Shown one piece after another: positions 1 through 6,893 of a stretch of 10,466 nt of DNA. Both the position numbers and the translations under genes were made by a program. The notes beneath the pieces are model-generated. The model worked only from the letters and a program-made list of their open reading frames with translations, had not been told where the DNA came from and made no database searches. This stretch comes from Litorimonas sp964425355 (lineage in GTDB: Bacteria; Pseudomonadota; Alphaproteobacteria; Caulobacterales; Maricaulaceae). How positions within the stretch are numbered: the stretch's first letter is position 1; each line of letters starts with the position of its first letter. The stretch spans positions 1-10,466 of the forward strand of contig CAYRMO010000097.1 of NCBI GenBank assembly GCA_964425355.1, written 5' to 3'.

Positions 1-562
1 TCTCTTTATGAGATTTCCCCGCAAGGGCTTTATCTTGTATCGTGACTTCGGTGAGCGGAGCTGCGGGCCGGTTTTCCCAGGCCAGATCAATCGGGTTTTC
101 ATCGAGTGATTTTGCCTCTCCGTTCGCAAAATCAATGGCGTCCTTAATGCGGGCGAGACCGGTGGGGCTGTGGAGACGGGGATCAAACCCTATAATTTGA
201 CCTGTCTGGATATTATCTTTCAACCAGCTTGAGATTGCCGCGCCTTCATATTTCGTAAATTCAAATAAGGCTACGTCGACTTGTTGTTTGGATTGTAACG
301 TATAGCGCCCATCGACAAAAAGAACGGCCTTGTCTTTGAGAATAATGGCGGCACCTGCGGACCCTGTAAAACCGCTCACCCACATCAACCGTTCATTACA
401 GTCGGGCAGATATTCGTTCTGATATTCATCCTCATGCGGCACCAGAAACGCGTCTAGCCCTAGCTTTTCCATTTCTTTGCGCAATTTGGGCAGATTGCGT
501 CGACCATAATCTGGGCCACCTGTTACTTCGAATGTCTGAAATCTGTCCGGGATATGGTTCAT
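1..562 (-). CDS. pepP: Xaa-Pro aminopeptidase (M24 family), N-terminal part, truncated by the window edge
   Basis: This frame is open from an ATG at 562-560 to the left edge, giving 187 codons. The product begins MNHIPDRFQTFEVTGGPDYG and contains LDAFLVPHEDEYQNEYLP, ERLMWVSGFTGSAGAA and LFVDGRYTLQ. These are typical of the creatinase-type N-terminal domain of alphaproteobacterial aminopeptidase P, which removes N-terminal residues preceding proline in the cytoplasm. The metal-binding M24 catalytic domain would lie beyond position 1, so catalytic residues cannot be checked. The start is supported by an AAGGA on the minus strand (579-575), although its 12-nt spacing is a little long. The gene is divergent from the small ORF at 784. 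Family assignment is confident; exact substrate range is inferred from the family. Confidence 0.92.
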   Translation of the reverse strand, partial: MNHIPDRFQTFEVTGGPDYGRRNLPKLRKEMEKLGLDAFLVPHEDEYQNEYLPDCNERLMWVSGFTGSAGAAIILKDKAVLFVDGRYTLQSKQQVDVALFEFTKYEGAAISSWLKDNIQTGQIIGFDPRLHSPTGLARIKDAIDFANGEAKSLDENPIDLAWENRPAAPLTEVTIQDKALAGKSHKE

Positions 563-783
563 GGAGCGCGTAAGTCCTTTTAGATTAAAGCCAGCGACGT
601 CACTCAACTATGATGGTTTGGCTGCTCAAGGCAAGGTTAACAGATACTTATTTGAGCTCCGTCATTTTTGCATAGCTCTATTGGCCGGATATCGGTTCTT
701 AAAAACCGAAAGAAGACTAAATAGGGGTCATCAGATGGCAACGGGATAGGCCCGGTCATCAGAGAAATGAAAAGACGAAGAAA
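563..783. other. Intergenic region between pepP and the small plus-strand ORF
   Basis: This region must hold the minus-strand pepP promoter and, if the small ORF is real, its plus-strand promoter. I could not identify a convincing -35/-10 pair for either. Visible structure is a short hairpin, TCGGTT (692-697) with AACCGA (704-709) around a 6-nt loop, without a following T-run, and a 10-bp direct repeat (726-735 and 754-763). Longer frames on either strand begin at poor starts: one at the CATG overlapping the pepP start, one at a TTG. Neither resembles a known protein. Confidence 0.5.
726..763 (+). repeat. 10-bp direct repeat GGTCATCAGA, two copies
   Basis: GGTCATCAGA occurs at 726-735 and again at 754-763, exactly 28 bp apart, just upstream of the small ORF at 784. 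An 8-base core of it, GTCATCAG, also occurs on the minus strand at 5818-5811, about 50 nt upstream of the preferred uvrD start. The repeats could be regulator sites or chance. I see no known consensus in them. Confidence 0.35.
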
Positions 784-787
784 ATGA
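767..787 (+). other. Possible six-codon leader ORF overlapping the small gene start
   Basis: An ATG at 767 encodes MKRRRK and ends in a TGA at 785-787. The stop overlaps the ATG at 784-786 in an ATGA arrangement. AGAGA (761-765) lies just upstream. This geometry is typical of translational coupling, but such short frames arise often by chance, so it is recorded only as a possibility. Confidence 0.2.
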
Positions 788-924
788 CTACGCAACTTAA
801 TGGAACTGAATTCGTAACGCTTGACCAAAAAGCAACACGGAAGCCTATGACGGCATCAGGTCGGAATACGATCGTTCTCCGCCGGGAACAACGCCGCAAT
901 CGTCGGGCTATCCGCGCGATCTAG
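784..924 (+). CDS. Small Arg-rich hypothetical protein, 46 aa
   Basis: An ATG at 784 opens a 46-codon frame ending in TAG at 922-924. The product starts MTTQLNGTEFVTLDQ and ends in a basic segment with seven arginines between residues 33 and 44 (RREQRRNRRAIR), followed by AI. There is no signal peptide or membrane segment. I do not recognise a family. In favour of a real gene: it sits in an otherwise empty stretch, the first in-frame ATG after an upstream stop is used, and a strong intrinsic terminator follows on the same strand. Against: there is no strong Shine-Dalgarno sequence, only a purine-rich AAGACGAAGAAA leader, and the length is short. A basic tail would suit nucleic-acid or ribosome contact, but that is only inference. 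Confidence 0.4.
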   Translation: MTTQLNGTEFVTLDQKATRKPMTASGRNTIVLRREQRRNRRAIRAI

Positions 925-1026
925 TGCAATTTGCGAAAATGTAGACCCAGATTTTGGGCTCGATTTTCCGATTTTGAGAGGCATATCTGGGATTAACCTA
1001 TAGCAAATTGCATTAATTGACCCAGA
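922..1026 (+). ncRNA. Structured RNA candidate: long imperfect hairpin with a competing alternative stem
   Basis: TGCAATTTGC (925-934) pairs perfectly with GCAAATTGCA (1003-1012), extending to 13 bp with the TAG stop (922-924) against TTA (1013-1015) if one G-U pair is allowed. In the same register, CCCAGAT (946-952) pairs with ATCTGGG (985-991), and CTC (959-961) with GAG (976-978). All three stems share one centre, with two 11-nt strands in the symmetric internal loop. A different fold pairs TCTGGGATTAA (986-996) with TTAAT (1013-1017) and CCCAGA (1021-1026), leaving a 3-nt bulge; the two folds exclude each other. An intrinsic terminator follows 12 nt later. This could be a 3'-UTR element, a small RNA, or a degenerate palindromic repeat. 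No known RNA family is recognised. Confidence 0.4.
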
Positions 1027-1038
1027 AAAGAATTTTTG

Positions 1039-1070
1039 AACCGGCCTGCTTAGGCAGGGCGGTTTTTTTT
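1039..1070 (+). terminator. Intrinsic (Rho-independent) terminator, plus strand
   Basis: AACCGGCCTGC (1039-1049) pairs with GCAGGGCGGTT (1054-1064) around a TTAG loop, giving an 11-bp stem with one G-G mismatch. It is followed by a run of eight T (1063-1070). The T-run serves the plus strand, so it would end transcription of the small ORF and structured region. Read on the minus strand the same stem follows the prmA stop directly, but no clean T-run comes after it, so termination of prmA here would be weaker. The T-run overlaps the prmA stop codon (1071-1069). Confidence 0.82.
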
Positions 1071-1944
1071 ACGCTGTCTTATGACCAAGCATTGATGTCC
1101 AGCCATTCAGGCTTGGGGCGGGCGATATCGTCAGCCCCGCTTGGCTAAACCGCGCTGACACGGCCTCCGCTTTTTCATCTAGAATACCAGACAGAATAAC
1201 ATAGCCATTTTTATCCATTGCGCCGACAATATCATCGGCAAGTCCCATGAGGGGACCCGCGAGAATATTGGCAAAGATCAGGTCGAATGTTTGACCCGTT
1301 AGAATAGGACTTTCAAAGCCATCAGCGACATGTGCAGCAATACGCCCTTTGACATCATTTATATTCGCATTTTCATTCGTAACGAGGACGGCGTCGGAAT
1401 CTATGTCTGTGGCAATGATTTCAGCGTCAGGGCATGTTTTGGCTGCTGCTATGGCCAGAATGCCTGCACCGCATCCCAAATCTAAAATTTTATTGGGGAT
1501 GATACCCTTATTGAGTTGATCGGTGAATATGCGAAGGCAGCCTGCTGTCGTGCCGTGATGGCCCGTCCCAAAGGCTAGACCTGCGTCGACCAATATATTG
1601 ATCCGGCCGTCCTGCCTTTTATCTATGTCATGACTGCCATGAATAAAAAATCGTCCAGCCTCCACCGGGTGAAGCCCTGATTGGGTTTCGCTGACCCAAT
1701 CTGTCTCAGGGAGTTGTTCAATGACCGTCTTAATCCGGTTTGACAGGTCCAGAGCAGCACGCGCGGTCTCAGCCTCTTCTTTTGATCCATAGAGACCTTG
1801 CACTAACATCATATCATTAGGTGCATTAAAAACCGTGACACCCAGTGCATCCATCTCACCTTCCATGCCAAGCTTATCGGCGATGTCAAAGGCTTGATCT
1901 GGGGGCGCAATAATATCCAGCGCAAAGGGTCGAAAGCTTGTCAC
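1069..1944 (-). CDS. prmA: Ribosomal protein L11 methyltransferase
   Basis: This 291-residue protein belongs to the PrmA family, which uses S-adenosylmethionine to methylate ribosomal protein L11 in the cytoplasm. The N-terminal third (about 1-100) corresponds to the substrate-recognition domain, followed by a Rossmann methyltransferase domain. Visible motifs are the PrmA signature AFGTGHHGTT (124-133), the SAM-binding loop DLGCGAG (155-161), the acidic ATDID (178-182) at the end of strand 2, and the NILAGPL motif (226-232) in the active site. Length is normal for the family. The start codon is GTG at 1944-1942, overlapping the TGA of the upstream lipoprotein gene as GTGA, which implies translational coupling. 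It is the last gene of the minus-strand group and converges on the terminator at 1039-1070. Confidence 0.97.
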   Translation of the reverse strand: MTSFRPFALDIIAPPDQAFDIADKLGMEGEMDALGVTVFNAPNDMMLVQGLYGSKEEAETARAALDLSNRIKTVIEQLPETDWVSETQSGLHPVEAGRFFIHGSHDIDKRQDGRINILVDAGLAFGTGHHGTTAGCLRIFTDQLNKGIIPNKILDLGCGAGILAIAAAKTCPDAEIIATDIDSDAVLVTNENANINDVKGRIAAHVADGFESPILTGQTFDLIFANILAGPLMGLADDIVGAMDKNGYVILSGILDEKAEAVSARFSQAGLTISPAPSLNGWTSMLGHKTA

Positions 1945-3398
1945 GGAGACGGGTCCATCCTTTGAGCGGCTTCATCTTTGACCGTTTCACCGCCGATATT
2001 TTCATTGACAGGTATATCTCTGCGCAAATTCTTCCCCTGAATAGCAGGGCTTCTTAGGCCACGACAAGAGTCGACATTTAACTGGCCTGCTTTGGCGCCG
2101 CAAATCATATAGGCCATGATTTCAGGTTGCTTAACATGGCCATTATGCGCAAAAAGTGGATCTACAAATCCTTCAACCAATGGGAAAATTGGATCCGCGA
2201 ATTTAACGCGCATATCTATGACATTGAACCCTAATAGGTCGATTAATCTTTCGCGTTCTGTCTCGAGAGTCATATCAAATTCTTGGTTGTCCTCTCTGAC
2301 ACTTCTATCGAGTAATTGTCTGTAAAACGGGACCAACTCATAGCTTAGAAAATCATTGATTTCCGAGAGTGCAATAATTGTTGGGCGGTCTTCATCTGAA
2401 TAAGGCTCGGGAACCACTCTGGTATCAAGAGAAATGTCGGATAATGAAAGCAGTGGAACTTGATTTGCAAGCATAAAAAATTGCGTGCCTTTGATCATCT
2501 CGTCATAAATATTTCCACGCCCATCTGTCATGGCTTCGCGCATAATATCAAAAGCGATTTTTGATCCCAATGACTCTGTTACAAAAGCAAAAGGATCTGT
2601 TTCGAGTTTTCTAAATGACGCAATCTGGCAAATATCGGCATAATTGATGCTATCGCCTTGTTCCGCAAAACTATAACCTGATGCATCGAGGGCTGCACTA
2701 CACATCGCGCCCCGGACAGCATTTCGGATTTGTTCGCCAGCGGGACCAAGATAAAGAACAGCATCTGAAAATCCGAAATTGACGAGCTTATCTTTTAAAC
2801 GTCCATTATATTTTGTCCGCAAGGCCGCAAACATACTATTGCGATTCTGACCGATAGCGTCCTGGCCCACATGCGGTCTTTGCAAGGCGTCCCAAAATAT
2901 ATCGTCCCAAAAAACACGATAGATTACATATTCGAGATTCGTGCCAATCGGAACAACTTGCTTGTCCATACATACAAGGTCACTTACCGTTAGCGTAGAC
3001 CCTGGTAAGGTCGTTTTATAGGTTCGAGGCGCTATTTCTTGAATGATGATTTTATTGGCGCGGACGGTTTCCTCATCATCGACTTCGCGACCACAGCGAC
3101 TAGCGACAGCTTTTTCCTCAACCTCTAAGCCATAAGAATCTGCGAGCCCGGCAATGAAGGCATTTGCGAGTGGCGCATCTTCAGGATTTTCAACATAGCC
3201 GATACCGTGAAGGTAGATAATATTGACACGTTGTTTTCTTGTATTGGGCACGCGTTCGGCCAAACGTTCAAGCCCCAAAAAGGCACCGTTATTATCACGA
3301 TCAGATGAGAGGGCATTAATGTCTAAGACCTCGAAATTATTCGTGGCACAGCCTGACAACATCCAGGCGACACACAGGAGTAGAAAAGTTCTTATCAT
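1941..3398 (-). CDS. Predicted lipoprotein with alpha/beta-hydrolase features
   Basis: This 485-residue protein starts with a lipoprotein signal peptide: MIRT, a hydrophobic stretch, then the lipobox MLSGC with the lipidated cysteine at residue 17. Residue 18 is Ala, so outer-membrane sorting is plausible. The rest resembles an alpha/beta hydrolase. VNIIYLHGIG (58-67) fits the first core strand with the HG oxyanion-hole motif, FVTESLGSK (272-280) fits the nucleophile elbow with Ser276, and ALSEINDFLSYELVP (343-357) resembles the acid loop with Asp349. FAHNGH (416-421) offers a catalytic His. The first Gly of GxSxG is replaced by Thr (TESLG). Six further cysteines suggest possible disulfides. 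It lies 9 bp after uvrD and overlaps prmA by 4 bp; no clear Shine-Dalgarno precedes it, so coupling is likely. Lipoprotein status is clear, the enzyme fold likely, and the substrate unknown. Confidence 0.85.
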   Translation of the reverse strand: MIRTFLLLCVAWMLSGCATNNFEVLDINALSSDRDNNGAFLGLERLAERVPNTRKQRVNIIYLHGIGYVENPEDAPLANAFIAGLADSYGLEVEEKAVASRCGREVDDEETVRANKIIIQEIAPRTYKTTLPGSTLTVSDLVCMDKQVVPIGTNLEYVIYRVFWDDIFWDALQRPHVGQDAIGQNRNSMFAALRTKYNGRLKDKLVNFGFSDAVLYLGPAGEQIRNAVRGAMCSAALDASGYSFAEQGDSINYADICQIASFRKLETDPFAFVTESLGSKIAFDIMREAMTDGRGNIYDEMIKGTQFFMLANQVPLLSLSDISLDTRVVPEPYSDEDRPTIIALSEINDFLSYELVPFYRQLLDRSVREDNQEFDMTLETERERLIDLLGFNVIDMRVKFADPIFPLVEGFVDPLFAHNGHVKQPEIMAYMICGAKAGQLNVDSCRGLRSPAIQGKNLRRDIPVNENIGGETVKDEAAQRMDPSP

Positions 3399-3407
3399 AG
3401 GCGCGCT

Positions 3408-5762
3408 TTAGGCCTGTTCGACGAATCCGTCCATCACCTTTTTCTCTCCAGCTTTATCAAAATTTACGGTCAGTTTTGTACCGTCCGCGGCCGTCACATG
3501 GCCATATCCAAATTTCTGATGAAATATACGATCACCTATTGCGTAATTTGACGACTTGGCTTTGGCGGGGCGTTTGACCGCGTGTCCCTCAATATCTTTT
3601 GGTGCGCGTCCGTAATTTCGATTTTTGTTTTGTTGAAAACGCTGCCATCCTGGCGAGACTCGCTCAGATCCTGCGCTTGAAAAACTACTAGCGAATTGGC
3701 TTGCAACACGGTCAGCAATGGCTCCGCCATCGTAAAGGCCTGTTTCGCTGACCACGTCAACATGGCTTGGCGGGAGTTCATCGATAAATCGAGACGGTAG
3801 AGAGGATTGCCAACTCCCGTAAACCTGTCGATTAGCTGCAAAGTAGATTTTGGCTTGTTCACGTGCGCGCGTAATGCCGACATAAGCGAGACGTCTCTCT
3901 TCCTCGAGACCCGCCATCCCATTTTCATCCATCGATTTTTGTGATGGAAAGAGACCTTCTTCCCAGCCTGGTAAAAAGACCAAGGGGAATTCTAGTCCTT
4001 TTGCGGAATGAAGCGTCATAAGTGAGACTTGGTCTTCTACAGCCTGATTTCCACTATCTAAGTCCATGACGAGGCTGACATGTTCGAGATAGGCCGGCAG
4101 CGTATCAAACTCCCCCATGGCTTGAATAAGTTCTTTAAGGTTTTCGAGACGACCCGCGGATTTCGCGTCCTTATTGTCGCGCCACATTTGCGTGTAACCG
4201 CTTTCATCCAGCATTTGTTCGGCCAAATCTGTATGTTTAAGGCCGCCTTGACGAGATCGCCAGCGATCAAGGTCGAGGCAAAAGGACTTTAGAGACGTCC
4301 GGGCTTTGCCGCGGATTTCATCGGTTTTGGTGATTTCTCTTGTGGCCTGTTCAAGCGACACGCTCATGCTTCGGGCCGCGCGTTGTAGCTTTTGTACGCT
4401 TGTCGCGCCAATGCCGCGTTTCGGAACATTGACGATCCGCTCAAAGGCGAGGTCATCTGTTTCAGATACCAGAAGTCGTAAATAGGCGTGTGCATCCCGG
4501 ATTTCTTGACGCTCGAAAAAGCGCGGGCCGCCAATGACTTTATAAGGCAGACCGATTTGAATAAAACGTTCTTCGAAACTGCGCATTTGACGTGAGCCAC
4601 GAACCAAAATCGCGATGTCGGAATATCGCCGGCCTTTCGAATACCAATTTTCAATATCACCACTAATGATACGGGCTTCGGCGGGGGCGTCCCATACGCC
4701 AGTCACCGTGACTTTATGGCCACCATTTTCTTCGGTCCAAAGGGTTTTGCCTAAGCGATCTTCATTAGCAGAAATGAGTCCGGACGCTGCCGCGAGAATA
4801 TGTTCTGTCGAGCGGTAATTACGCTCTAGACGCACGACTTTAGCGCCCGGGAAATCAGTCTCGAACCTTAGAATATTGTCGACTTCGGCGCCCCGCCAGC
4901 CATAAATGGATTGGTCGTCATCGCCAACGACGCAAACATTGTTAGAGCCTTGCGCTAAGAGCCTTAGCCATAAATATTGGCAGACATTTGTATCTTGATA
5001 TTCGTCGACCAAAATATATCGGAATTTGGCGTGATAGCGCGCCAGAATATCTGGATTATTTTGGAAGATGGTTAAATTATGTAAGAGCAAATCGCCAAAG
5101 TCGGCCGCATTTAAGACCTTCAAACGGTCTTGATAGGTTTTGTAGATGAGCTGCCCTTTGCCTTCGGCGAATTGCGAAGCTTGGCCTTTATTGAGTTTTC
5201 CAGGTGTCAGGCCCTTATTTTTCCAACTATCGATAAGAGAGGCCATATAGCGGGCCGTCCATTTTTTTTCATCAATATTCTCGACCTTGATGATCTGTTT
5301 AATAAGGCGAATTTGATCATCTGTATCCAAGATCGTAAAATTGGACTTCAGGTCAACAAGTTCTGCATGAATACGTAATATCTTTGCTGCGATAGAGTGA
5401 AACGTGCCTAACCAAGGTAGGCCTTCGGTTGTGTGCCCCAGGAGATCGAATACACGCTCGCGCATTTCTCGGGCGGCTTTATTAGTAAATGTGACTGACA
5501 GGATTTGCGACGGAAAGGCAAGTTTTTGGTTCAATATATGCGCCAGGCGGCACGTTAAAACGCGCGTCTTGCCAGTCCCAGCGCCAGCTAAAACAAGGAG
5601 CGGACCTTCTGTTGAAATGACCGCGTCTTTTTGTTCGGGGTTCAGTCCGGCGAGGTAGCCTCCACCTTCGATGGCGTCGCGTCGCACGGGCATGGCACGT
5701 TGCGAAATCGATCGCGTGCTGGGCGGCGGAGGTGCCGGTCGAAAAGAATCAGGGTCGGACAT
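3408..5762 (-). CDS. uvrD: ATP-dependent 3'-5' DNA helicase UvrD/PcrA
   Basis: With the start at ATG 5762 the protein has 784 residues, a normal UvrD/PcrA length. It unwinds DNA in nucleotide excision and mismatch repair and displaces recombinase filaments. Superfamily 1A motifs appear in order: Q motif LNPEQKDAV (40-48), Walker A AGAGTGKT (59-66), TFTNKAAREM (91-100), TFHSIAAKILR (120-130), Walker B VDEYQDTN (252-259), VGDDDQSIYGWRGA (279-292), LERNYRS (312-318), GGPRFFERQEIRD (411-423), LMTLHSAKGLEF (581-592) and AYVGITRAR (626-634). The C-terminal segment YAIGDRIFHQKFGYG (740-754) is the small barrel domain linked to RNA polymerase binding in PcrA/UvrD. A proline-rich N-terminal extension (about 1-38) precedes the Q motif. 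A longer frame reaches a TTG at 5864, but ATG 5762 with AAGG just upstream fits the family better. No SOS-type GTTC repeat was seen upstream. Confidence 0.96.
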   Translation of the reverse strand: MSDPDSFRPAPPPPSTRSISQRAMPVRRDAIEGGGYLAGLNPEQKDAVISTEGPLLVLAGAGTGKTRVLTCRLAHILNQKLAFPSQILSVTFTNKAAREMRERVFDLLGHTTEGLPWLGTFHSIAAKILRIHAELVDLKSNFTILDTDDQIRLIKQIIKVENIDEKKWTARYMASLIDSWKNKGLTPGKLNKGQASQFAEGKGQLIYKTYQDRLKVLNAADFGDLLLHNLTIFQNNPDILARYHAKFRYILVDEYQDTNVCQYLWLRLLAQGSNNVCVVGDDDQSIYGWRGAEVDNILRFETDFPGAKVVRLERNYRSTEHILAAASGLISANEDRLGKTLWTEENGGHKVTVTGVWDAPAEARIISGDIENWYSKGRRYSDIAILVRGSRQMRSFEERFIQIGLPYKVIGGPRFFERQEIRDAHAYLRLLVSETDDLAFERIVNVPKRGIGATSVQKLQRAARSMSVSLEQATREITKTDEIRGKARTSLKSFCLDLDRWRSRQGGLKHTDLAEQMLDESGYTQMWRDNKDAKSAGRLENLKELIQAMGEFDTLPAYLEHVSLVMDLDSGNQAVEDQVSLMTLHSAKGLEFPLVFLPGWEEGLFPSQKSMDENGMAGLEEERRLAYVGITRAREQAKIYFAANRQVYGSWQSSLPSRFIDELPPSHVDVVSETGLYDGGAIADRVASQFASSFSSAGSERVSPGWQRFQQNKNRNYGRAPKDIEGHAVKRPAKAKSSNYAIGDRIFHQKFGYGHVTAADGTKLTVNFDKAGEKKVMDGFVEQA

Positions 5763-5878
5763 GAGCCTTGTCTTTACTGTCCGAAGCAATGCTTGGCTAT
5801 GGTTATAAGCCTGATGACAAAAGGAGACTAAAACTTGCGTTTTCGTAAGGGTGACTAAGCCCAAAGCAGATCGACCTG
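5763..5878. other. ilvE-uvrD intergenic spacer
   Basis: The 116-bp spacer contains no recognisable intrinsic terminator after ilvE. A weak hairpin with GCAA loop (AAAAC/GTTTT, minus strand 5843-5830) lacks a GC stem. A TTATAA hexamer on the minus strand about 45 nt before the uvrD ATG could be a -10 element, but no good -35 is paired with it. Cotranscription of ilvE with uvrD therefore remains possible, and a separate uvrD promoter cannot be excluded. Confidence 0.35.
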
Positions 5879-6757
5879 TTAGATGGATATTTTGCCACGA
5901 ACGCAGTCATCATAATCGGCGGCCAAAGCCTTAATTATATCTCCGACGACATAGTTTATGCCGTCAATTTCTCTTACCGGGGTGACTTCTGCCGCGGTGC
6001 CAACAACGAAACAGCCCTCAAAATGCGGTATCTCAGAGGGGTGAATATCGCGCTTATGGACGTTTATGCCGCGTTTCTTGGCCAGTTTGATAACCGTGTC
6101 ATGCGTTATGCCTTCAAGCAGGATGTCATTTGTCGGTGTGTGGAGTTCGCCGTCACGTACAAAGAAAATATGAGCGCCCGTACATTCGGCAACCCGTCCT
6201 TTAAAATCAAACATAAGGGCATCATCCCACCCCGTGGCCTGGGCTTTGTCTTTGGCCAATGTGCAAATCATATAAAGCCCAGCGGCCTTGGATTTACAGG
6301 GAGCGGACCGCGGGTCAGGACGGATCCAGTCACTAATACAGAGACGAATGCCTTTCATTTTATCGCTAAAATAGCTGCCCCAATGCCAAGCCGCGACACC
6401 AAAATGAATCTGATTGTTTTTTGACGCCACACCCATCATATCAGATCCCCGCCATGCAAAGGGTCGGACATAGGCGTCTTGGAGGCCCGTTTTTTCAAGC
6501 GTGTCGATACAGGCCTGATCAATTTGTTCTAACGAATAGGGAATTTCAAAACCGAGGAGTTGTGCGGACGTTATCAGCCGGCGGCTATGATCAGTTAATC
6601 TGAAAATTTTACCTTCATAAGCGCGATTTCCTTCAAACACGCAGGACCCATAATGTAGAGAATGTGTCAGGACATGAATTTTTGTTTCACGCCAATCCAC
6701 AAAGTCACCATCAAGCCAGATAGCGCCGTCGCGATCATGATAGGCTTTTTCGATCAT
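5879..6757 (-). CDS. ilvE: Branched-chain amino acid aminotransferase
   Basis: This PLP-dependent fold-type IV aminotransferase transfers the amino group between glutamate and the keto acids of leucine, isoleucine and valine, in the cytoplasm. The chosen start, ATG 6757, gives 292 residues and has GGA seven nt upstream; a TTG four codons earlier is less likely. Family features are HVLTHSLHYGSCVFEG (28-43), YVRPFAW (96-102), the catalytic lysine K157 in KSKAAGLY (155-162), AECTGAHIFF (190-199) with a Glu expected to contact the PLP ring, the LLEGITHDTVI loop (213-223) and VGTAAEVTPV (252-261). Length is near the family norm of about 290-310. It is divergent from the response regulator gene and upstream of uvrD on the same strand. 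Assignment to IlvE rather than D-amino acid transaminase rests on overall similarity and the YVRP and GTAAEVTPV segments. Confidence 0.95.
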   Translation of the reverse strand: MIEKAYHDRDGAIWLDGDFVDWRETKIHVLTHSLHYGSCVFEGNRAYEGKIFRLTDHSRRLITSAQLLGFEIPYSLEQIDQACIDTLEKTGLQDAYVRPFAWRGSDMMGVASKNNQIHFGVAAWHWGSYFSDKMKGIRLCISDWIRPDPRSAPCKSKAAGLYMICTLAKDKAQATGWDDALMFDFKGRVAECTGAHIFFVRDGELHTPTNDILLEGITHDTVIKLAKKRGINVHKRDIHPSEIPHFEGCFVVGTAAEVTPVREIDGINYVVGDIIKALAADYDDCVRGKISI

Positions 6758-6893
6758 TTCTAAATCCAATCCATTAATGTGACGCCATTGTAATGGCCAC
6801 GCACTCTTGCAAGCGTTTCAGATACAAGTCATCTATTCTTCATGCTAGAAAAAAATTTACAAAAGACATAAGCGAGGGAAAAAGGCGAAAAAA
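6758..6893. other. Divergent promoter region between ilvE and the two-component operon
   Basis: This 136-bp region separates two divergent genes and must hold both promoters. The half next to the response regulator is A-rich. Candidate -35 hexamers are seen (TTGCAA at 6808-6813 on plus, TTGTAA on minus), but no well-matched -10 lies at 16-18 bp from either, so I make no promoter call. No gene for a MarR-type regulator lies here. Confidence 0.5.
6772..6797. promoter_or_regulatory. Two adjacent palindromes upstream of ilvE, possible operator
   Basis: CATTAATG (6772-6779) is a perfect 8-bp palindrome. GCCATTGTAATGGC (6784-6797) has perfect 6-bp arms around a central GT. Their centres are 15 bp apart and both share CATT/AATG arms. 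They lie 15-40 bp upstream of the ilvE ATG in the divergent ilvE/response-regulator region. A dimeric repressor could bind here, but the regulator is unknown and no protein is identified by the motif. Confidence 0.35.

Noticed and set aside
561..749. 62-codon plus-strand frame starting at the CATG shared with the pepP start
   Set aside because: Its ATG overlaps the pepP start codon on the opposite strand, has no suitable ribosome-binding site, and the product has no recognisable feature. It probably lies within promoter DNA.
637..828. 63-codon minus-strand frame overlapping the small plus-strand ORF
   Set aside because: It begins at a TTG without a ribosome-binding site, resembles no known protein, and runs antisense to a better candidate.
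4080..4292. Antisense frames inside uvrD, the lipoprotein, ilvE, kinase and proC genes
   Set aside because: They lie wholly within well-supported genes in other frames and show no family features, so they are shadow frames.
5830..5843. AAAAC/GTTTT hairpin with GCAA loop between ilvE and uvrD as a terminator
   Set aside because: The stem is only five mostly A-T pairs and no proper T-run follows on the minus strand.
5763..5864. 34-residue N-terminal extension of UvrD from a TTG start
   Set aside because: The extension is unlike UvrD family N-termini and starts with TTG. ATG 5762 with AAGG upstream gives a normal length.
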